Below, in pieces: positions 38,121 through 51,279 of a DNA stretch of 64,000 bases. The first letter of the stretch is position 1. Every line of letters starts with the position of its first letter. The notes beneath the pieces were generated by a model that was given only the letters and a program-made list of their open reading frames with translations, was not told where the DNA came from and made no database searches. The translations under genes and the position numbers were made by a program. This DNA is from Rhopalosiphum padi (Eukaryota > Arthropoda > Insecta > Hemiptera > Aphididae), in assembly GCF_020882245.1 (NCBI RefSeq), contig NC_083597.1:72828152-72892151 (forward strand). Direction: 5' to 3'.

Positions 38121-39250
38121 TTACTTTTCACTTAAATTGATGAGATGAAAGCGACGTTATTAATCAAATTATTTAATTAAACGCACAATATTAAAACAAT
38201 AATGGTTATGAATTATAATTATTTTCTTCTTAAATATATTATTTATTTTTAGAAATTGTTTACTTCTTTGTTGATGCATTTTTATTTTTTTCTATAAATA
38301 TTATTAGAACCTAAGTGTAAAAGTATAACTTTTGAATGTAGTGCTCAAAATAAGTTATGTGAAGATACTTCGTATATGTTCTATAAGATATGTTTTTCAT
38401 TCTCACTTTTAAAAAATATTTTGTTAAGTGTATATATTTTGTTCAGTACAACTAGAGTAGTGAATCGGTGAATAATATATTTTTTTAGTAATAATAGAGT
38501 AGAAATACTAACAGTTATGTTCATTAAGACTCTAATGTATACTTTAATAATATTATATTATATATTGTAAAATTTCTATGCTAATATTGACCATTTTAAT
38601 ATAATTTGAAATTCAATTTTTTAATGGTGGGATATAAGCTTATTTTGAAGAAAAAATTACATCAATAAATTAATGTTTAAGCAAAAATAAAAAACAAACG
38701 TAATGGTTTCAACTATTTAAAGAATTGTACCTATTTTGCCTAAACGATGCGCCGTGTTACAAATTATGTTAAAACCGAGCTGGATTTTTTTATATTGATT
38801 ATTGATATCGTTATGCGTTATATTTGAGTAAAAATAAAATTCCATATCGGGGTATATTTTAAGTTATTTACATGTATTCAGTTTTGATTTAATTATTTAT
38901 CTATTAAACGTAAACGTTTAGTGACGTGCGTGTAAATCGAAACATAATATAATATATTATGCGTGCACTATTAGTCATTTTTGTTTTTCGTCAATGTCGA
39001 CTAGCGTTTAAACTCACGTACAATATACATTGTTATATTATCGTGTTATACGTAATTTTTTTCGATGGCTTTCTACGTATATTATATGCGTGCAAACGCC
39101 ATTGTTTATATACATATATATATATAATATATACGTAGCGCATGAAAACAAATCATTATGCAGATATTATACCGTACGAGGGTGGAATGTCGTATATAAA
39201 TTGGCAAAACGACCACTCTGTATAACATCACATTTGTATATACAAATATA
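38121..39250. other. A+T-rich DNA downstream of the possible gene A end
   Basis: No coding signal; includes the AATAAA at about 38665 and another in AAAATAAAATTCC at about 38830. Confidence 0.55.
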
Positions 39251-39301
39251 AACGACCTACATTCGTAGGCGTCATTCATGATTTTACGTGCAAACCCTTA
39301 C

Positions 39302-39387
39302 CCATCCTTCCACAAGGCACGTCACAGTACAATTCGCGAGCAGCGAATGAAATTTGATTTAGATATTTATACAATATATCGCAGACT
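39302..39387 (-). CDS. Weak minus-strand exon candidate
   Basis: A strong donor ATGG/GTAAGGG (GT at 39301-39300) closes a minus frame reading CDILYKYLNQISFAAREL then YCDVPCGRMG. The acceptor AAAAG at about 39388 has no good pyrimidine tract. The + strand is open across the same bases (GVIHDFTCKPLPILPQGTS, ending in TGA after a TTCGTAG acceptor), so strand and reality are uncertain. Entry in phase 1 does not match the exon candidate at 40.1 kb. Confidence 0.2.
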
Positions 39388-40125
39388 TTTAATGATATAA
39401 TAATTAAATAATATTATGCAATCATAGCAGTCCGCGAGCTCTGTTACAGATATTGTCCCATATCCTGTGTGCCGGTTAATTACAATATTCTTAGCTCGAA
39501 TTTTCAGAGAATGCTTCCCCAGTTTTACTTATTAAAATATAATATCATGATATTATGAATACAACTAGCGTACATTGATGAATAACTATTATAAGTTACA
39601 ACGCCGTAGATATTTTAGTGCAATAATTATTTAATAATCAGGAATGATATTATATAGCTTCTGTAGTGTGATAGCGATCATAATAATGTATTGTATTATC
39701 CAGTATAATAATATTGTACTACAATACAAGTAAATATATAATATTTACTCATAGTAATTGAAAAAAATATTGTATAAAAATGATATAGGACTATAATTTA
39801 GGTTTGAAAAAAATAATTATAACAACGGCAGAACTCATCGATACTGTTTGGCCGTAAATAACAGACGCGATCCACATATTATGTAGGCGTATTGTACACT
39901 ATAATGTGCTATTATAATTATCGGGAACAAATAAAAACAAAATTCGTATTGAATATTGCAGCCCTTATGAATATCGTATTTTAATGATAATAGTATTTTA
40001 TACTGTGCTAAAATGTGGTTACAAAAAATACAAACGATTTCGGTAACGTCGGTTAAGATTGGGCGATTGCGATTATTTTCCCGGATATCGACCGGACAGA
40101 GTTAAAAGAATCGCCCTGTACATAC

Positions 40126-40275
40126 ACACAGTTTATCATATTCTAACTGTTTCCGGCTGAGTGTGTGCAAACCACGCGCGGCGCGTGTGGCGCATTGCAG
40201 ACCGATGCGCCGCAGCGCCCGGCCTTTGCGCACCGAGCACTCGTCGTCGGCCCAGACGGCGGACGGTTGGCACTC
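40126..40275 (-). CDS. Model B exon candidate in a GC-rich block
   Basis: A sharply bounded G+C-rich block (about 40141-40310) shows strong third-position GC bias in one minus frame. Read between the acceptor GTCGTCCAG and the donor TGT/GTATGT (GT at 40125-40124) it gives exactly 50 codons in phase 0: ECQPSAVWADDECSVRKG, RALRRIGLQCATRAARG, LHTLSRKQLEYDKLC. A + frame sharing the same third positions is also open (MRRSARPLRTEHSSSAQ, then TADGWHSWTTVDARRR and stop, after the acceptor GCATTGCAG). A third, ATG-started minus frame (MIVIIIIIAVARRQSS, then four cysteines) would look like a small secreted peptide, but its codon bias is worse. I favour the 50-codon frame; no family is recognised. Confidence 0.3.
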
Positions 40276-41440
40276 CTGGACGACTGTCGACGCGCGACGG
40301 CGATGATGATGATAATAACAATCATAATTATTTATAAGTAATATTATTATTATTATTACCTATTTATTAATTTATCCACCGTTGAGCCGCAGTCTTACAT
40401 AATAATATTATTATAGGCATTAAATATATGACACGGAATAATAGTATAGTAATGTGATTAGATTTCTCACATTATGCGATCCGATACTTTTGTAACTTAA
40501 TTACTTCCGGTGTATTACAAATTATTATACTGTTATTTCATGCAAACAGCAATTATTGTTATTGTAGACACACACGACTTGTCGTCGGGACTTTTGTGAT
40601 TATCCGTGACGACAAAATATAATTCTTTAAAGACCTATCGTCGCCTTAAGGGTGCTTAATAACCAATGTCGGTGGAGGATAATAGTATAATAATATTATT
40701 GTATCGTTATTATTGTTTTAAGACTTCGACATAATACAATAATAATAATAATAATATAGGTATTATATTACCTATGTCGATTTTATGTTATTAACCTGGC
40801 TAAGATATGTATAATACATTGGTACGAATTTTAGCGTTAATGTATAGTATTATTATATACGTAATCAGTGATGTATTCACGCACAAACATTTTATTATTT
40901 TATGTAGTAACTAAATAAAATATTTTAGGCTCGTAATGCGTTTTTAATGAAACTAGATAAAAAAAAAATATATAATTTAATATAGATTATTGACTGTTAT
41001 ATTATTACTTTAGTTATCATAAATAAACGATATCAATAGTAAGCACTAAGTATAATGGTTTTGCTTAGAACAGTATGAAATTTTACTAATAGAAATAAAT
41101 ACATAATATAAAATACATACATATCATAATAACCATTATTAATTTTATTATTATACAATATTGTGGTCTTGTATTGCTTTATTATTGGAATCAAAATATT
41201 AGCAAATGGTTGTGTTAGTGTTAGTGTGTACAATGATTAATTTTAAATGACGGCCTCGTAAAGCGTCCGTTTCTGTGAAAGATCGGCGCGTACTACAACT
41301 CCGTTATCTGATTACTGGAAGTGATGAGACAAGACTCGTGTAATTATTGCATTGTACTGCAACTTGACTGTCTAGAATATAATAATATATTATAAGCGCT
41401 CCTTGACGGCGATACGAAACCAGTTTGATAAACGATCGTA
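40276..41440. other. A+T-rich DNA
   Basis: ATG/ATA repeats border the GC block; (AAT)n at 40738-40755. No supported gene. A less A+T-rich patch begins at about 41.24 kb. Confidence 0.55.
40738..40755. repeat. (AAT)n microsatellite
   Basis: About six AAT units. Confidence 0.9.
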
Positions 41441-41444
41441 AAAC

Positions 41445-41512
41445 ATACCGCGGTCAAGTTCATGGGCTTGTGATTCGGTTTAGGTATCAGGTAACCTCAT
41501 TGACCGTGGTAT
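41445..41512. repeat. Inverted repeat with 13-bp arms and 42-base loop
   Basis: ATACCGCGGTCAA at 41445-41457 pairs with TTGACCGTGGTAT at 41500-41512 with one mismatch. It lies in a less A+T-rich patch. The minus strand across it is open (YLIPKPNHKPMNLTA) up to a donor-like GCG/GTATGT at 41448, but with no good acceptor, so an exon is not called. A structured RNA or dyad regulatory site is equally possible. Confidence 0.5.
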
Positions 41513-44500
41513 AATTTCCGGTATAAATTCGACCGCCGTCCGTACCATGTTATGGAATTTGCGGTATGATATTCTAGGTAATGACTTGAAGTCTACATTC
41601 CATTACACCATTCTGTGTAAAAAATAAGAATCTAGTAGAACCAATTTTATGATTTTAGCTTCAATATTACAGTAAATCAACACGTCATTATCAGAGTTAA
41701 AGGTAAAAACATTATAATAATATATTAATATGTGTTTAAACTTTTTTTTTATATATATAACATGAGTATTGTACATATTAAACGCATACAAATTTGTGAT
41801 TATTATACCATAGGTTTGTAAATACCAAGTAAAACCTTAGTAAAATGGTTTGATACCTACACGCAAACCAACGATTTGAATTTGACGTATACATTTTTAT
41901 ACTTTTATAGGCACATTGATTATTGTCGCTTTATATATATTATTCATGATAGAATTCTTTTAATGAATATCGAGTATACAATAATAATAATATATCCGTT
42001 GTAATGTTATTATAACTAAAAGCAGTATAATTGTGTTGGTAGAGCACGAATTTGATAGCACTAAAAAACACTTACGGTCAACAATTCGTCCATATTATAA
42101 TATAATATAGTCGGCTTAGAAATACCTCTAATCTAATACTTACAAAAAATCATAGCAACTTTATTTTATGTTAATAACACGATTAGAAATTACAACATCG
42201 GTGTATGTACACCATAGACTCAATTACTTTGGGTGAGAGCTATAAAAAGCAGTTTTGAAATTATTTCCCTAAAATATATTATGTCATTTGTTTTGAGCTT
42301 AATAAGTTTTTATTTTGTAAGCTAGATAATGTAAACCATCATTAAATATTTTATTTTTTATTTTTATTCAATTATGATGAGAATGAGGGTTAAGTTGCTT
42401 ATCGTGTAGGTCATAATTATAAGACTAACTAAAAATAGGGTATTTCAGAAACCCTAATTATTCTATTGAAATTGTATTATTGATGTGCAGTAGGTGTACG
42501 GCTATCGTATTGTATCTGCCTTCAAGTTTTTAGTTGTATTCAACTAGCCTTTACACAGAAATATTAAGAAATTTAGTAATATATATGTACTCATAATATT
42601 ATAATTTAGTAATAATTTACAATACAATATCAAAATAGATAACATAATTTAATTTGTTTACTAAATTAAATTGATTGTTAAAGGACATTATCAGTTTGAT
42701 ACTAAATAAGTATTTTAAATTGATTCAAGTAATTATATCGTCTGCCTTTATCAGTTCCTCAGGATGGAAAATATAATCAACTATATTAACTAGGTATATT
42801 ATTATATATTTTATAATAAAGCATTCATAGTATCAAATATTTAAAATATAAATTATAAATTGTATACAATTTACATGTGGTGAGAATTTTTAAATGCCAC
42901 TTTTACGTGTATATCGTCGTGAAGTTTTGCTTTTATCCTGTTTTGAGTGTGCTTTTTTATCCACTCCACTTTCACTAGGTGTTCTAATATTACGTATAAG
43001 TGATATTTACGTATCATATAATATACGTGAGCGCTTCCTTTTTTAATGAATTATGTATTTTTTTATTTATATAGTTAGATTATCATATTTTGTATAGTGG
43101 TGTATCCTAGAGCATTTTCTATAATTTAAGTAAGGGAGGGTAACATTAATCGTATACATTGTATACGTTATAATAATATAATAATGCCTATTATATAACC
43201 CTATATATTATAATATTTTACACATAGGAATTTTCCAAAAACTCATCTTTACAAAATAATTTATAGTAATATTCTTTCTAATAAGTTATTCTAGTTCTTA
43301 TTTAAAAAGGAAATATGTTTTAACGTTTTATTCTATTTAAACAGTAAACAATTTAAATAATTTAAAATATAATCTTTAAGTATAATTCAATGTTTTGTAG
43401 GCATATAAACTAATATAAAAAAAATAAATATATTATTTATATTTTATTATAAATTTAAAAAAAACTGTAATGACCCACACATTAAAAAACAAAATAGAGT
43501 AAAATGTGTATGTATATAGCTAAACACCTCAAATGACGCCATTGGTTACTTGCGGGTTATAACTTATAAATTATAAGGTAATAACGTCTTGATCTCATAA
43601 AGTCACAAATTAGAATATAATAAGTTATTATTATAAATGGGTAAATATACCGTTTATTAATGATTGTGTAATTTTGTGGTATTGTTTCGGAATGAAAATC
43701 GATCTGTATAATTAAATAAGTGCCAACTGCCCACATAAAATATGAAATCTTTAAGTTTGTTAAAATTTCATACAAGAATGGTGTATGATATTATGTCATA
43801 ATATACATACATAATTTATCATTGATATGTGCATGGTTCTATAAAAATATTATATAATATATTATATTATTACACCTATTTGAATGTTTTTCGTGTATAA
43901 TAAGCAATGTTTCAAATTATTTTTGACAAAAATATGAAGGTGTTAAGTTGAGCAGTTCCTAATAGGTTATAACTTATCGTTTTAGTATAAATTATTTCCC
44001 CCACTACTAACATAGTATTATATAACTTTAGTAAGTCATTGAACGCGGTTCGCATACATTTTACTACGTATAATATACCAATTTTTTTATTTTTTCGAAG
44101 CTGAGATGTTATTGCAGGCGTCATAATAGGGATGCTCTTCTTTCCAGCCGTGCGAACACGATTTCATACATATTGTATTTAATGTTATACGCCTAACACT
44201 GCGTTTTGGTAGTCAACGATTGCATATATGTACTCATAACAAAAATTATAATTATATTATTAAATGGTGCAAAAATGAATGTACTTGTCTGCAGTTATGT
44301 AGTTGAAAGTGTGAGTTTAATAGAAAGACGAGTTTGCTACGTCCATTTTGTATATTATATACATAAATTATAGCGGTGAAAAAATACTTCTATGTAAGTA
44401 TATACGTATCTATATCTATACTTTCGTAATATAATATTAAACGCGTTGATACCGTACCTCACAGGTTACGCCTTTTAACGATTATACCCGGGTCTAAATG

Positions 44501-46011
44501 TCACGCGATAACATTTTAAACATGACCTTTGTCGTCGGTATTATTATTATTGTTATTATTACTATACAGTATAGTATATATATTTAGCATACAATATATA
44601 CCTATGTGGCTACTGGCTATGTATCAACGACAATATATATTTATGAACGTACGTTTTATAATTTTCTAACCTTAGTATATCGATATAAGGTGGACGTTCC
44701 GCCCGAAATCTGGTAAATATATATCTAATTACTTATATAAAATAAAATCCTAGTAGTAGTAGGTCGATAATATAACACATACTATAAGAAACGCATTCAA
44801 TTAAATCTAGTCCTAATAGCACGCCCGAGATTTATAATAATATTATTTATAAGCTTCTTTATCGTGAAATTCATACAATAATACAATATCATTATTGACT
44901 GAAAACAGTATACTACTATAAACGGTTGTAATTGCATAATATAATTATATATAACCGTTATACGCATTATAACATACTCATTACTCGTCCAATATCCATA
45001 CAATCTAAGTATATTTAAACAAAAACGTTCATCGGAAGTTTCTGATCGCGTATGGTTTTATTTTCATGTACATAAATATATACATGTATATATATTATAC
45101 ATATAAGGAAAAACTTTAGTACAATATTATAATAATATGCATAATGAATACGATAAAGTTATTTTTTCATCATCTTAAAACTTCAAAGTATGTACATTAA
45201 GTTTGAAAAACCAATTCAACGTGAATTCAGTTATGATGAGTTTTCCTAACCCCTTAATACCATATTTTTAGCTTGTTAAAAACTTCCGGGCTTATATATA
45301 TATGAATATAACGTTATAAGTTATAATATAGGATTATATTATACCAACTCGTTGCACATCATAAATCGCATGACAAAATGATCTAATAACTTCGCATACT
45401 ATACACGCGTTATTTCAATTTACCTATTTTCTTATTATTTACTAATTCGGTTAAATACAATATGTATATCTTACATTTTTGTATAAAATATGATACAAAT
45501 TATTTATTAAGCGTGAGCATATACAATGGTTATCTAACCGTAATTTGTGTTAGGATGAAATCAGTGCATAATATATAAAAATATATTTAATAAACGAACA
45601 ATATTCACATTCTGCAGCAAATAGTAAAGCAATTGGAAAGAATTGGTCTTACAATGATGTTTTTTTTATGATTGCAAGTATATTTTTTCGTAAATGTTTT
45701 TGGTGGTAGAAATAGTGCATATACACATATAACATTGTTATACGCAGATTTATACATACGTATAATATATTATATATATATATATGTATGTATACATATT
45801 AGAAATGTAGTTTGAATGGTATACTTCGAAAGGGTCCTTTTTCAGTTTTTATCGATAGTTTCTCCGAGAGTAAAGAAATAATATATAGTATATTATCGAC
45901 CAAAGCTGAAAAATGTCAACGAACGAGAGTTTGACCGATCTCGGCTCAAAACTATTTTTCTAATACGAACATTTATCATTGCATTCAAGTATAAAATAAC
46001 AACACACTTAC
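41513..46011. other. A+T-rich DNA
   Basis: No supported gene. A minus-strand ATG at 42093-42091 gives MDELLT and then the strong donor GTAAGT (42075), a possible tiny start exon but too short to support. Composition is otherwise A/T with TA and AAT runs. Confidence 0.5.
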
Positions 46012-46073
46012 ACGCTGTACTATGCATAATATATTAAATTCTATGTTGAGGTGACCGAAGCGTGACGAGTACC
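46012..46073 (-). CDS. Model B exon candidate
   Basis: The acceptor GGTGCGTTTCAG ends at 46074 and the donor CGT/GTAAGT starts at 46011, a strong pair. Of three frames only one is open through the 62 bases: phase 1 in, phase 0 out, peptide YSSRFGHLNIEFNILCIVQR. This would join the 49842-49911 candidate upstream (phase 1 exit, giving a Gly codon) and the 40126-40275 candidate downstream (phase 0). The family is not recognised. It is short, and the A+T-rich setting makes chance exons common. Confidence 0.3.
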
Positions 46074-47758
46074 CTGAAACGCACCCGTTTTTTATGCAAC
46101 GTCGTGTACCCTTTTTAAAATAAATATTTTTTTTTTTTTGTAAAGCGAAACAATGCGTTATTTCATAGTTCAACGTCATATTATTGATTTAAATCAACCA
46201 CGTTACGACTAAGTCATATTTAAAAATAACAAGTTAAAATAATAATATTATTAAAGTACAAATAAATACAATTTATATTCACTTTTTCTGCGTAGTTATT
46301 ATTCGATTCGAGATCTAATACAAAATATAAGTCTAACACAATCACGATAAAAATAAAAAATAGTTCATGTATTATAGTGATTCTCATTTAATTTTGAGAC
46401 TAAAATATGATATTGTGATATCATTGTTATAATTTCATAGATTGAAGTATATACAATAAATTTGTAACTGCACGCGATTGCAAGGTCTGCAGTGCGGCAT
46501 ATTAAATTACACAGTTAGATAGGTATACGTGTTTAAGTTTAATAATGTGTATAACGCAATTTGAGTGCATTAAACGTCGACATTGAACAATAACAATAAC
46601 TTGTGATACAAACGATAACGGAATTGTAACGAATACACGAAAAGCCATAAAACGTGGACGTTATTAGTTGTCGTATCATACCCAATAGCATTTATGCATA
46701 ATCAATGATAATATAATACTATACAACTAGGTGATTAAGTTATTTTAAAAGTACAGTATTGAGTATTAAATTTACCTTGTTTTTTATATAAAAAGAAAAA
46801 AACATTGGTTTTTTTTATTTGAAATTAATATTTTAATAAACTTCTTAAGAAAATAATTTTTGCTGTTCAAAAGGAAAACATATGGGGCTGCATAAATAGA
46901 TTCACTTCAATAATTTCTTTATTGTTTAAATCATGTTACTATATTTTTATACATATGTATAAAAATATATTAAGAACAATGAATAAATAAATAATACTAC
47001 ATAAAAATGATTTTATACAGATCGAGCCCGGTGAATACCTTAACAATGTTTATTTTGAAATTATAAACGTTATGTGTGGTGTGTTATTATGTATTTATTA
47101 CGTTTTTCATAAGTAAATGAGCCTTTATATTTAAAAAATAATACAAATAGTTACAAAAAAAAATGTATGATTAACAAGTAAACAAATTTGATTTTAATAT
47201 CTTTTAATATTTTTGAATTTTAAGTTATTGTAAAAAAAATAAAAATAAATTAAATTTACAACCTAGCTACAGTATTTATATCTTTTCTCGTAACTGGTAA
47301 ATGTATAATTAACAACCAATTAAAAAAAAAATAATAATAAACATTTTTTGTTAAATATTTAATTATCAGAATATTATAAAATATTATTATTATCTATTAT
47401 TACCATTAACCCTATTTAATGATTTTAATATAATATAATGTATAATAATGTTCAAGAAGATGTTTATATTCTTGAAAGTGTAATATTTTAATGGTAATAA
47501 TATAATAATATTATTATTATATTATACTACTAAAATAACGACATGATACGTGACATAGAGGATAGTCGATTTGGGTACAGAAAACAGAACTGCTATACAT
47601 TAATTTTTTTAATATTATTATATTTTTTGATATTTTTTATTACGATTCAACGAGTATACTCGTATCTATTTTACCGATATACTGATGTATATCAATATTA
47701 AATTTTCAAAAAATTATAACCAAATTTCATTAAATTATAAAATTACACAATTTCTGTA
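46074..47758. other. A+T-rich DNA
   Basis: Nothing supported; long A/T runs and short hairpins only. Confidence 0.6.
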
Positions 47759-47854
47759 CAGTGGAACCACAATAAATCGAATCTCTATAAGTCAAATGTT
47801 TGATAACTCAAATTTTTTCTTTGCCTCGGACTAATTCGAGTTATCGTTCCACTA
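47759..47854. mobile_element. pogo/Tigger-like MITE, about 95 bp
   Basis: It begins CAGTGGAACCACAATAAATC and ends ATTCGAGTTATCGTTCCACT. The ends match the well-known pogo/Tigger (Tc1-mariner superfamily) type CAGTNGAACCTCG-TAACTCGAA in inverted orientation, with several differences, and a TA precedes the left end as expected for the target. The interior is too short for coding. A decayed non-autonomous copy. Confidence 0.7.
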
Positions 47855-49049
47855 TTTATAAATATGTAGATAGGTAACGTAGAATTCATTATTAGATTTT
47901 ATAATTTCAGATTCTCAGTTCTGGTTTAGGAAAAAAAAATTAACAATATAAATACTTATGTTCTTTATTTTTAGCTCTCAAATGTAGATATCAGATTACC
48001 ATTGGTAAAATAATACCTAAGGGCTAAGACGTTTATATCCGTTATTTCTAAAAAATGTTCGTACTTCGTATTTCACCTCGTTTTATGCTAATATAACTTT
48101 CAATAAAAATATAAATTTATATCATAGACATGATTATATTCATTACGTCTAAACAGAGTTTTTCAACCTTAGTTTTGAAATCACCTTTTAAAACACAATA
48201 CACAACAATTAAAGATAAATTAAATTAATTGTTAAATTTATATACATATATAGGTATATTTATACTGTTGAGTTTATTGTCTTCTGTTGCTTTATTATTA
48301 TGTTATAGTATACTATAGTGATCTCTTATAAAAATGTAGTGATTTCAAACTTTGACACGCTGTTCCACCGGTTTGTTATAAACTGCTATTGTTGTATTTT
48401 GTATTATATGCCAAAATGTTCTTATTATAAAAATGTTTTATATAGATAATAATCAATACATTTGAATAACTCGCTTTATTTCATATAATTCCTTAACACA
48501 TTAATACGCCAATATAGATTATAATGATTATGTTATTTTATTATGTATATTGTATACCTACTATGAAGGGATTATAATGTACAATTATTTACCTCACGTT
48601 GTTGTAATTTTCGTGTCTTTATTTTTGACTTGTCTACTACTAATAATAATATTGTCTTTTATTAGATGGACGTGTTTTTATGTTTGATTATCGTGTTTGG
48701 TTCGTTTACAGATCATTTTTTTTTTTTTTTTATGTTAGTATAATACATATTATATAAACAAGTATACATACACTGCGGAACTGCCCGTCAATCATGAACA
48801 TTATAGCGCACGACAACATTGTGTTATCGTGAAAATATTATTGTAAGCGTATCACAACAATATCATAATGTTATTTTATTCATTTCTGACAAAGAAACTC
48901 TGTAGCATAACGTTTACCGTAGACCATCATCATTGTAGTCGCAACCGAGTACTGGCTGCAGAATTAACTTGTGTTATTATTTTTCTAACGTGTAAGTCAA
49001 ACAACAATATTTATTATTTGATATTTCACGACGGCCACGTATACTTCAC

Positions 49050-49081
<32 letters not shown>

Positions 49082-49658
49082 TTATCTGTATCTAACCTTG
49101 GCATGTATATTGTACTTGGTTACGATTAGATGACAAACGCAGATACTATATTCACCAAAGTTGCAATGTTCGACTATATGTTATTATATTGTATGGTTCA
49201 GAACCTGGCTCATATATTATTTATTAAGAATTAAGATTTATTGATTAAAATAGTTTGTCCTTTAGTCATACATACAAAATTATTCACAGTGTGTATCCTT
49301 AAAATTCCAATATAGGTACTATTATATATATATTTTAAGATGGATGACGAAAATTGGTAAATTACCAATTTAATAAAAAATTATTTAAATTAATAAAATT
49401 GATGCACAATATAAATTAATTATTGGTTAAATTAAGATTACTATTTGACATTTACTAATATTTAGGTAAATTACATAATTCACCATAAAATATATAAGAC
49501 ACGTGAAAACATCAGGCACATATTTTTTTCTGATAAATTAAAATATATTTCTATTCGTTTATACTAATACATAGTATATTGTACCGTAAACTTGTGTCCT
49601 ATAATATCGTATACCCTATGCATTTTTATCACGCAAAATTGTATTATTATAGGCATAC
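47855..49658. other. A+T-rich DNA with an (ATT)n array
   Basis: (ATT)n at 49052-49081, otherwise A/T-rich without supported coding. Confidence 0.6.
49052..49081. repeat. (ATT)n microsatellite
   Basis: About ten ATT units. Confidence 0.9.
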
Positions 49659-49748
49659 CGTCGCGCGTCGTGTCCTGGACCTATTCTAAACAAGTTCCTG
49701 TTGTCTGAAACATCTCATCGAAATGCGCAAATTAATCAAATTTTATAA
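49653..49748 (+). CDS. Ambiguous exon candidate, possible + strand terminal exon
   Basis: After AG at 49651-49652 a + frame is open for 31 codons and ends in TAA (AYRRASCPGPILNKFLL, then SETSHRNAQINQIL). It enters in phase 0, which would fit the gene A exon 4 exit. On the opposite strand the interval 49704-49659 forms a 46-base exon candidate with a good acceptor (GATGTTTCAG) and donor (CG/GTATGC), open as NRNLFRIGPGHDAR in phase 1, which would fit the 49842-49911 candidate. The two readings exclude each other and I cannot choose. Confidence 0.25.
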   Translation, partial: AYRRASCPGPILNKFLLSETSHRNAQINQIL

Positions 49749-49841
49749 TGATGTTAAAGGTTTTTCTATAAGTACTCTATGGTGAGAGAATATGCCATGA
49801 CCTAATGAAAATTGATTCTTCTATGTATCTCCACATAATAC

Positions 49842-49911
49842 CTTTCCAAAGCGGAACCGGTCTTAATGTCACGGTGTTACGTTGAGATGCGCAGAATCGG
49901 CTTATGCCTCG
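49842..49911 (-). CDS. Model B exon candidate
   Basis: Bounded by the acceptor ATATTCTATTCAG (ending at 49912) and the donor GGAAAG/GTATTA (starting at 49841), both good. Only one of three frames is open across the 70 bases: phase 0 in, phase 1 out, peptide RGISRFCASQRNTV then TLRPVPLWK. The segment is clearly less A+T-rich than its flanks. The + strand is also open (SKAEPVLMSRCYVEMRRIG and stop), with a weaker acceptor. Family not recognised. Confidence 0.33.
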
Positions 49912-50729
49912 CTGAATAGAATATTATTCAAGTATGTACACCAAAATCTGCGATTACCATTTTCTAGGTTATTGCAAAGAGTGCACTATGACAAATATCG
50001 TTGTCTGTAATAGACTTTAAAGATTTTCCATTTAAACTTAAACATTTAACTTGATAATCTAACAAATCATATTAAACTTATAAAATACATAAGTTCCATA
50101 GGTTTGTTATTAAAAATCAACAAGGCATTTATTCTGAAGTTTATAAGAGCTAAAATTGAATTTAATCGTTGGCGCTTCCTACTACGTATATTACTTGGTA
50201 CTTTAGAATACATTTTTTTCATACGAACAATGCATAATATGTATATTTATATATATAGTTCCGGAAATCATGTCGTTTTAATGGAGATAATGTCTTGGAT
50301 AATAATCTGCAGTTGTTCGGTTAAAGCTCTTGTTTGAAAAGAATGTCATTTTATTATATGCGAAAACGGTGGCTTATATAATTGTACACCCACAGTATAA
50401 TATAATAAAATGTAATATAATATCACTATACACATAAACGCACACACGAACGAGTGATGAGTATCGCAAAATGCTGCTAAAAATAGACGTTTTTCCGTGA
50501 ATTTCCATTTCTACAAACATAATAATGTATTATAATTTAATACGATTTGATGGGCGTGGCTGTAGTCCTGCAGGATGTGCATATAAATATAGTATTTCTA
50601 TATACGTAAATACGACTGCTGCTGCAGCTGTGCGTACATTTGCTCACTATATAATATAATATATATATATATAGTTCCATGGTGTGAGTAGTCGTGTCTT
50701 TGAGTGTGTATTTGTGTGTGTATACGTAC
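49912..50729. other. A+T-rich DNA, intron in model B
   Basis: Contains one A+T-driven + frame (50104-50337) and a TA run near 50664. Nothing else supported. Confidence 0.5.
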
Positions 50730-50816
50730 GTCGATATTGCTAGCGGCGCACACCGTTTGGAGATTATATTGCTTTTTTCGAATCTCGTCGAGAATATAAT
50801 ACTTTCGTTTTTCGAT
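50730..50816 (-). CDS. Model B exon candidate
   Basis: Twenty-nine codons, phase 0 on both sides, end at the donor GAC/GTACGT (GT at 50729-50728). The peptide IEKRKYYILDEIRKKQYN, LQTVCAASNID is charged and helix-like. The acceptor GCGGGCCAG at 50817 is weak. The + strand has a longer 91-codon frame across the same bases (SGAHRLEIILLFSNLV and on), hydrophobic as the antisense of charged coding often is. Joined to the 49842-49911 candidate the frame is kept. Confidence 0.27.
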
Positions 50817-51279
50817 CTGGCCCGCGTAACTACATTTATATATAATATACACTCAAGTTTATCCATCCTCGTTATCTTGTCTTATTTTCGTTTCTCTTCT
50901 TCTCTTATTCCCTCTTCATGGCCAAGAAATTCGAATATTATTTGCGTATACGGGAGATTATTACAATAATATATTATACGATTGTAATATTATACATCAT
51001 GATACGTAGGTATACGTAACGATACGATACATGTGTAGGTACGGCGACAAGGTGTAGAAAAAAACGCTTGAGATAGGCAAAAATCTACTAAAGGTCACAT
51101 GCAGTCAAATCGGCCCCGCGGATACGTCTTATATGTGACAATATACTGTGCGCGTATCAATATCTTATGCAGAATAATATTATAGCCACGAAAGTGTCTG
51201 TTATATTATTATATTTTTTAATAACGCTATTGATAGTGACAAAACGATAACAAGTGATAATAATTATAATAATAATGAC

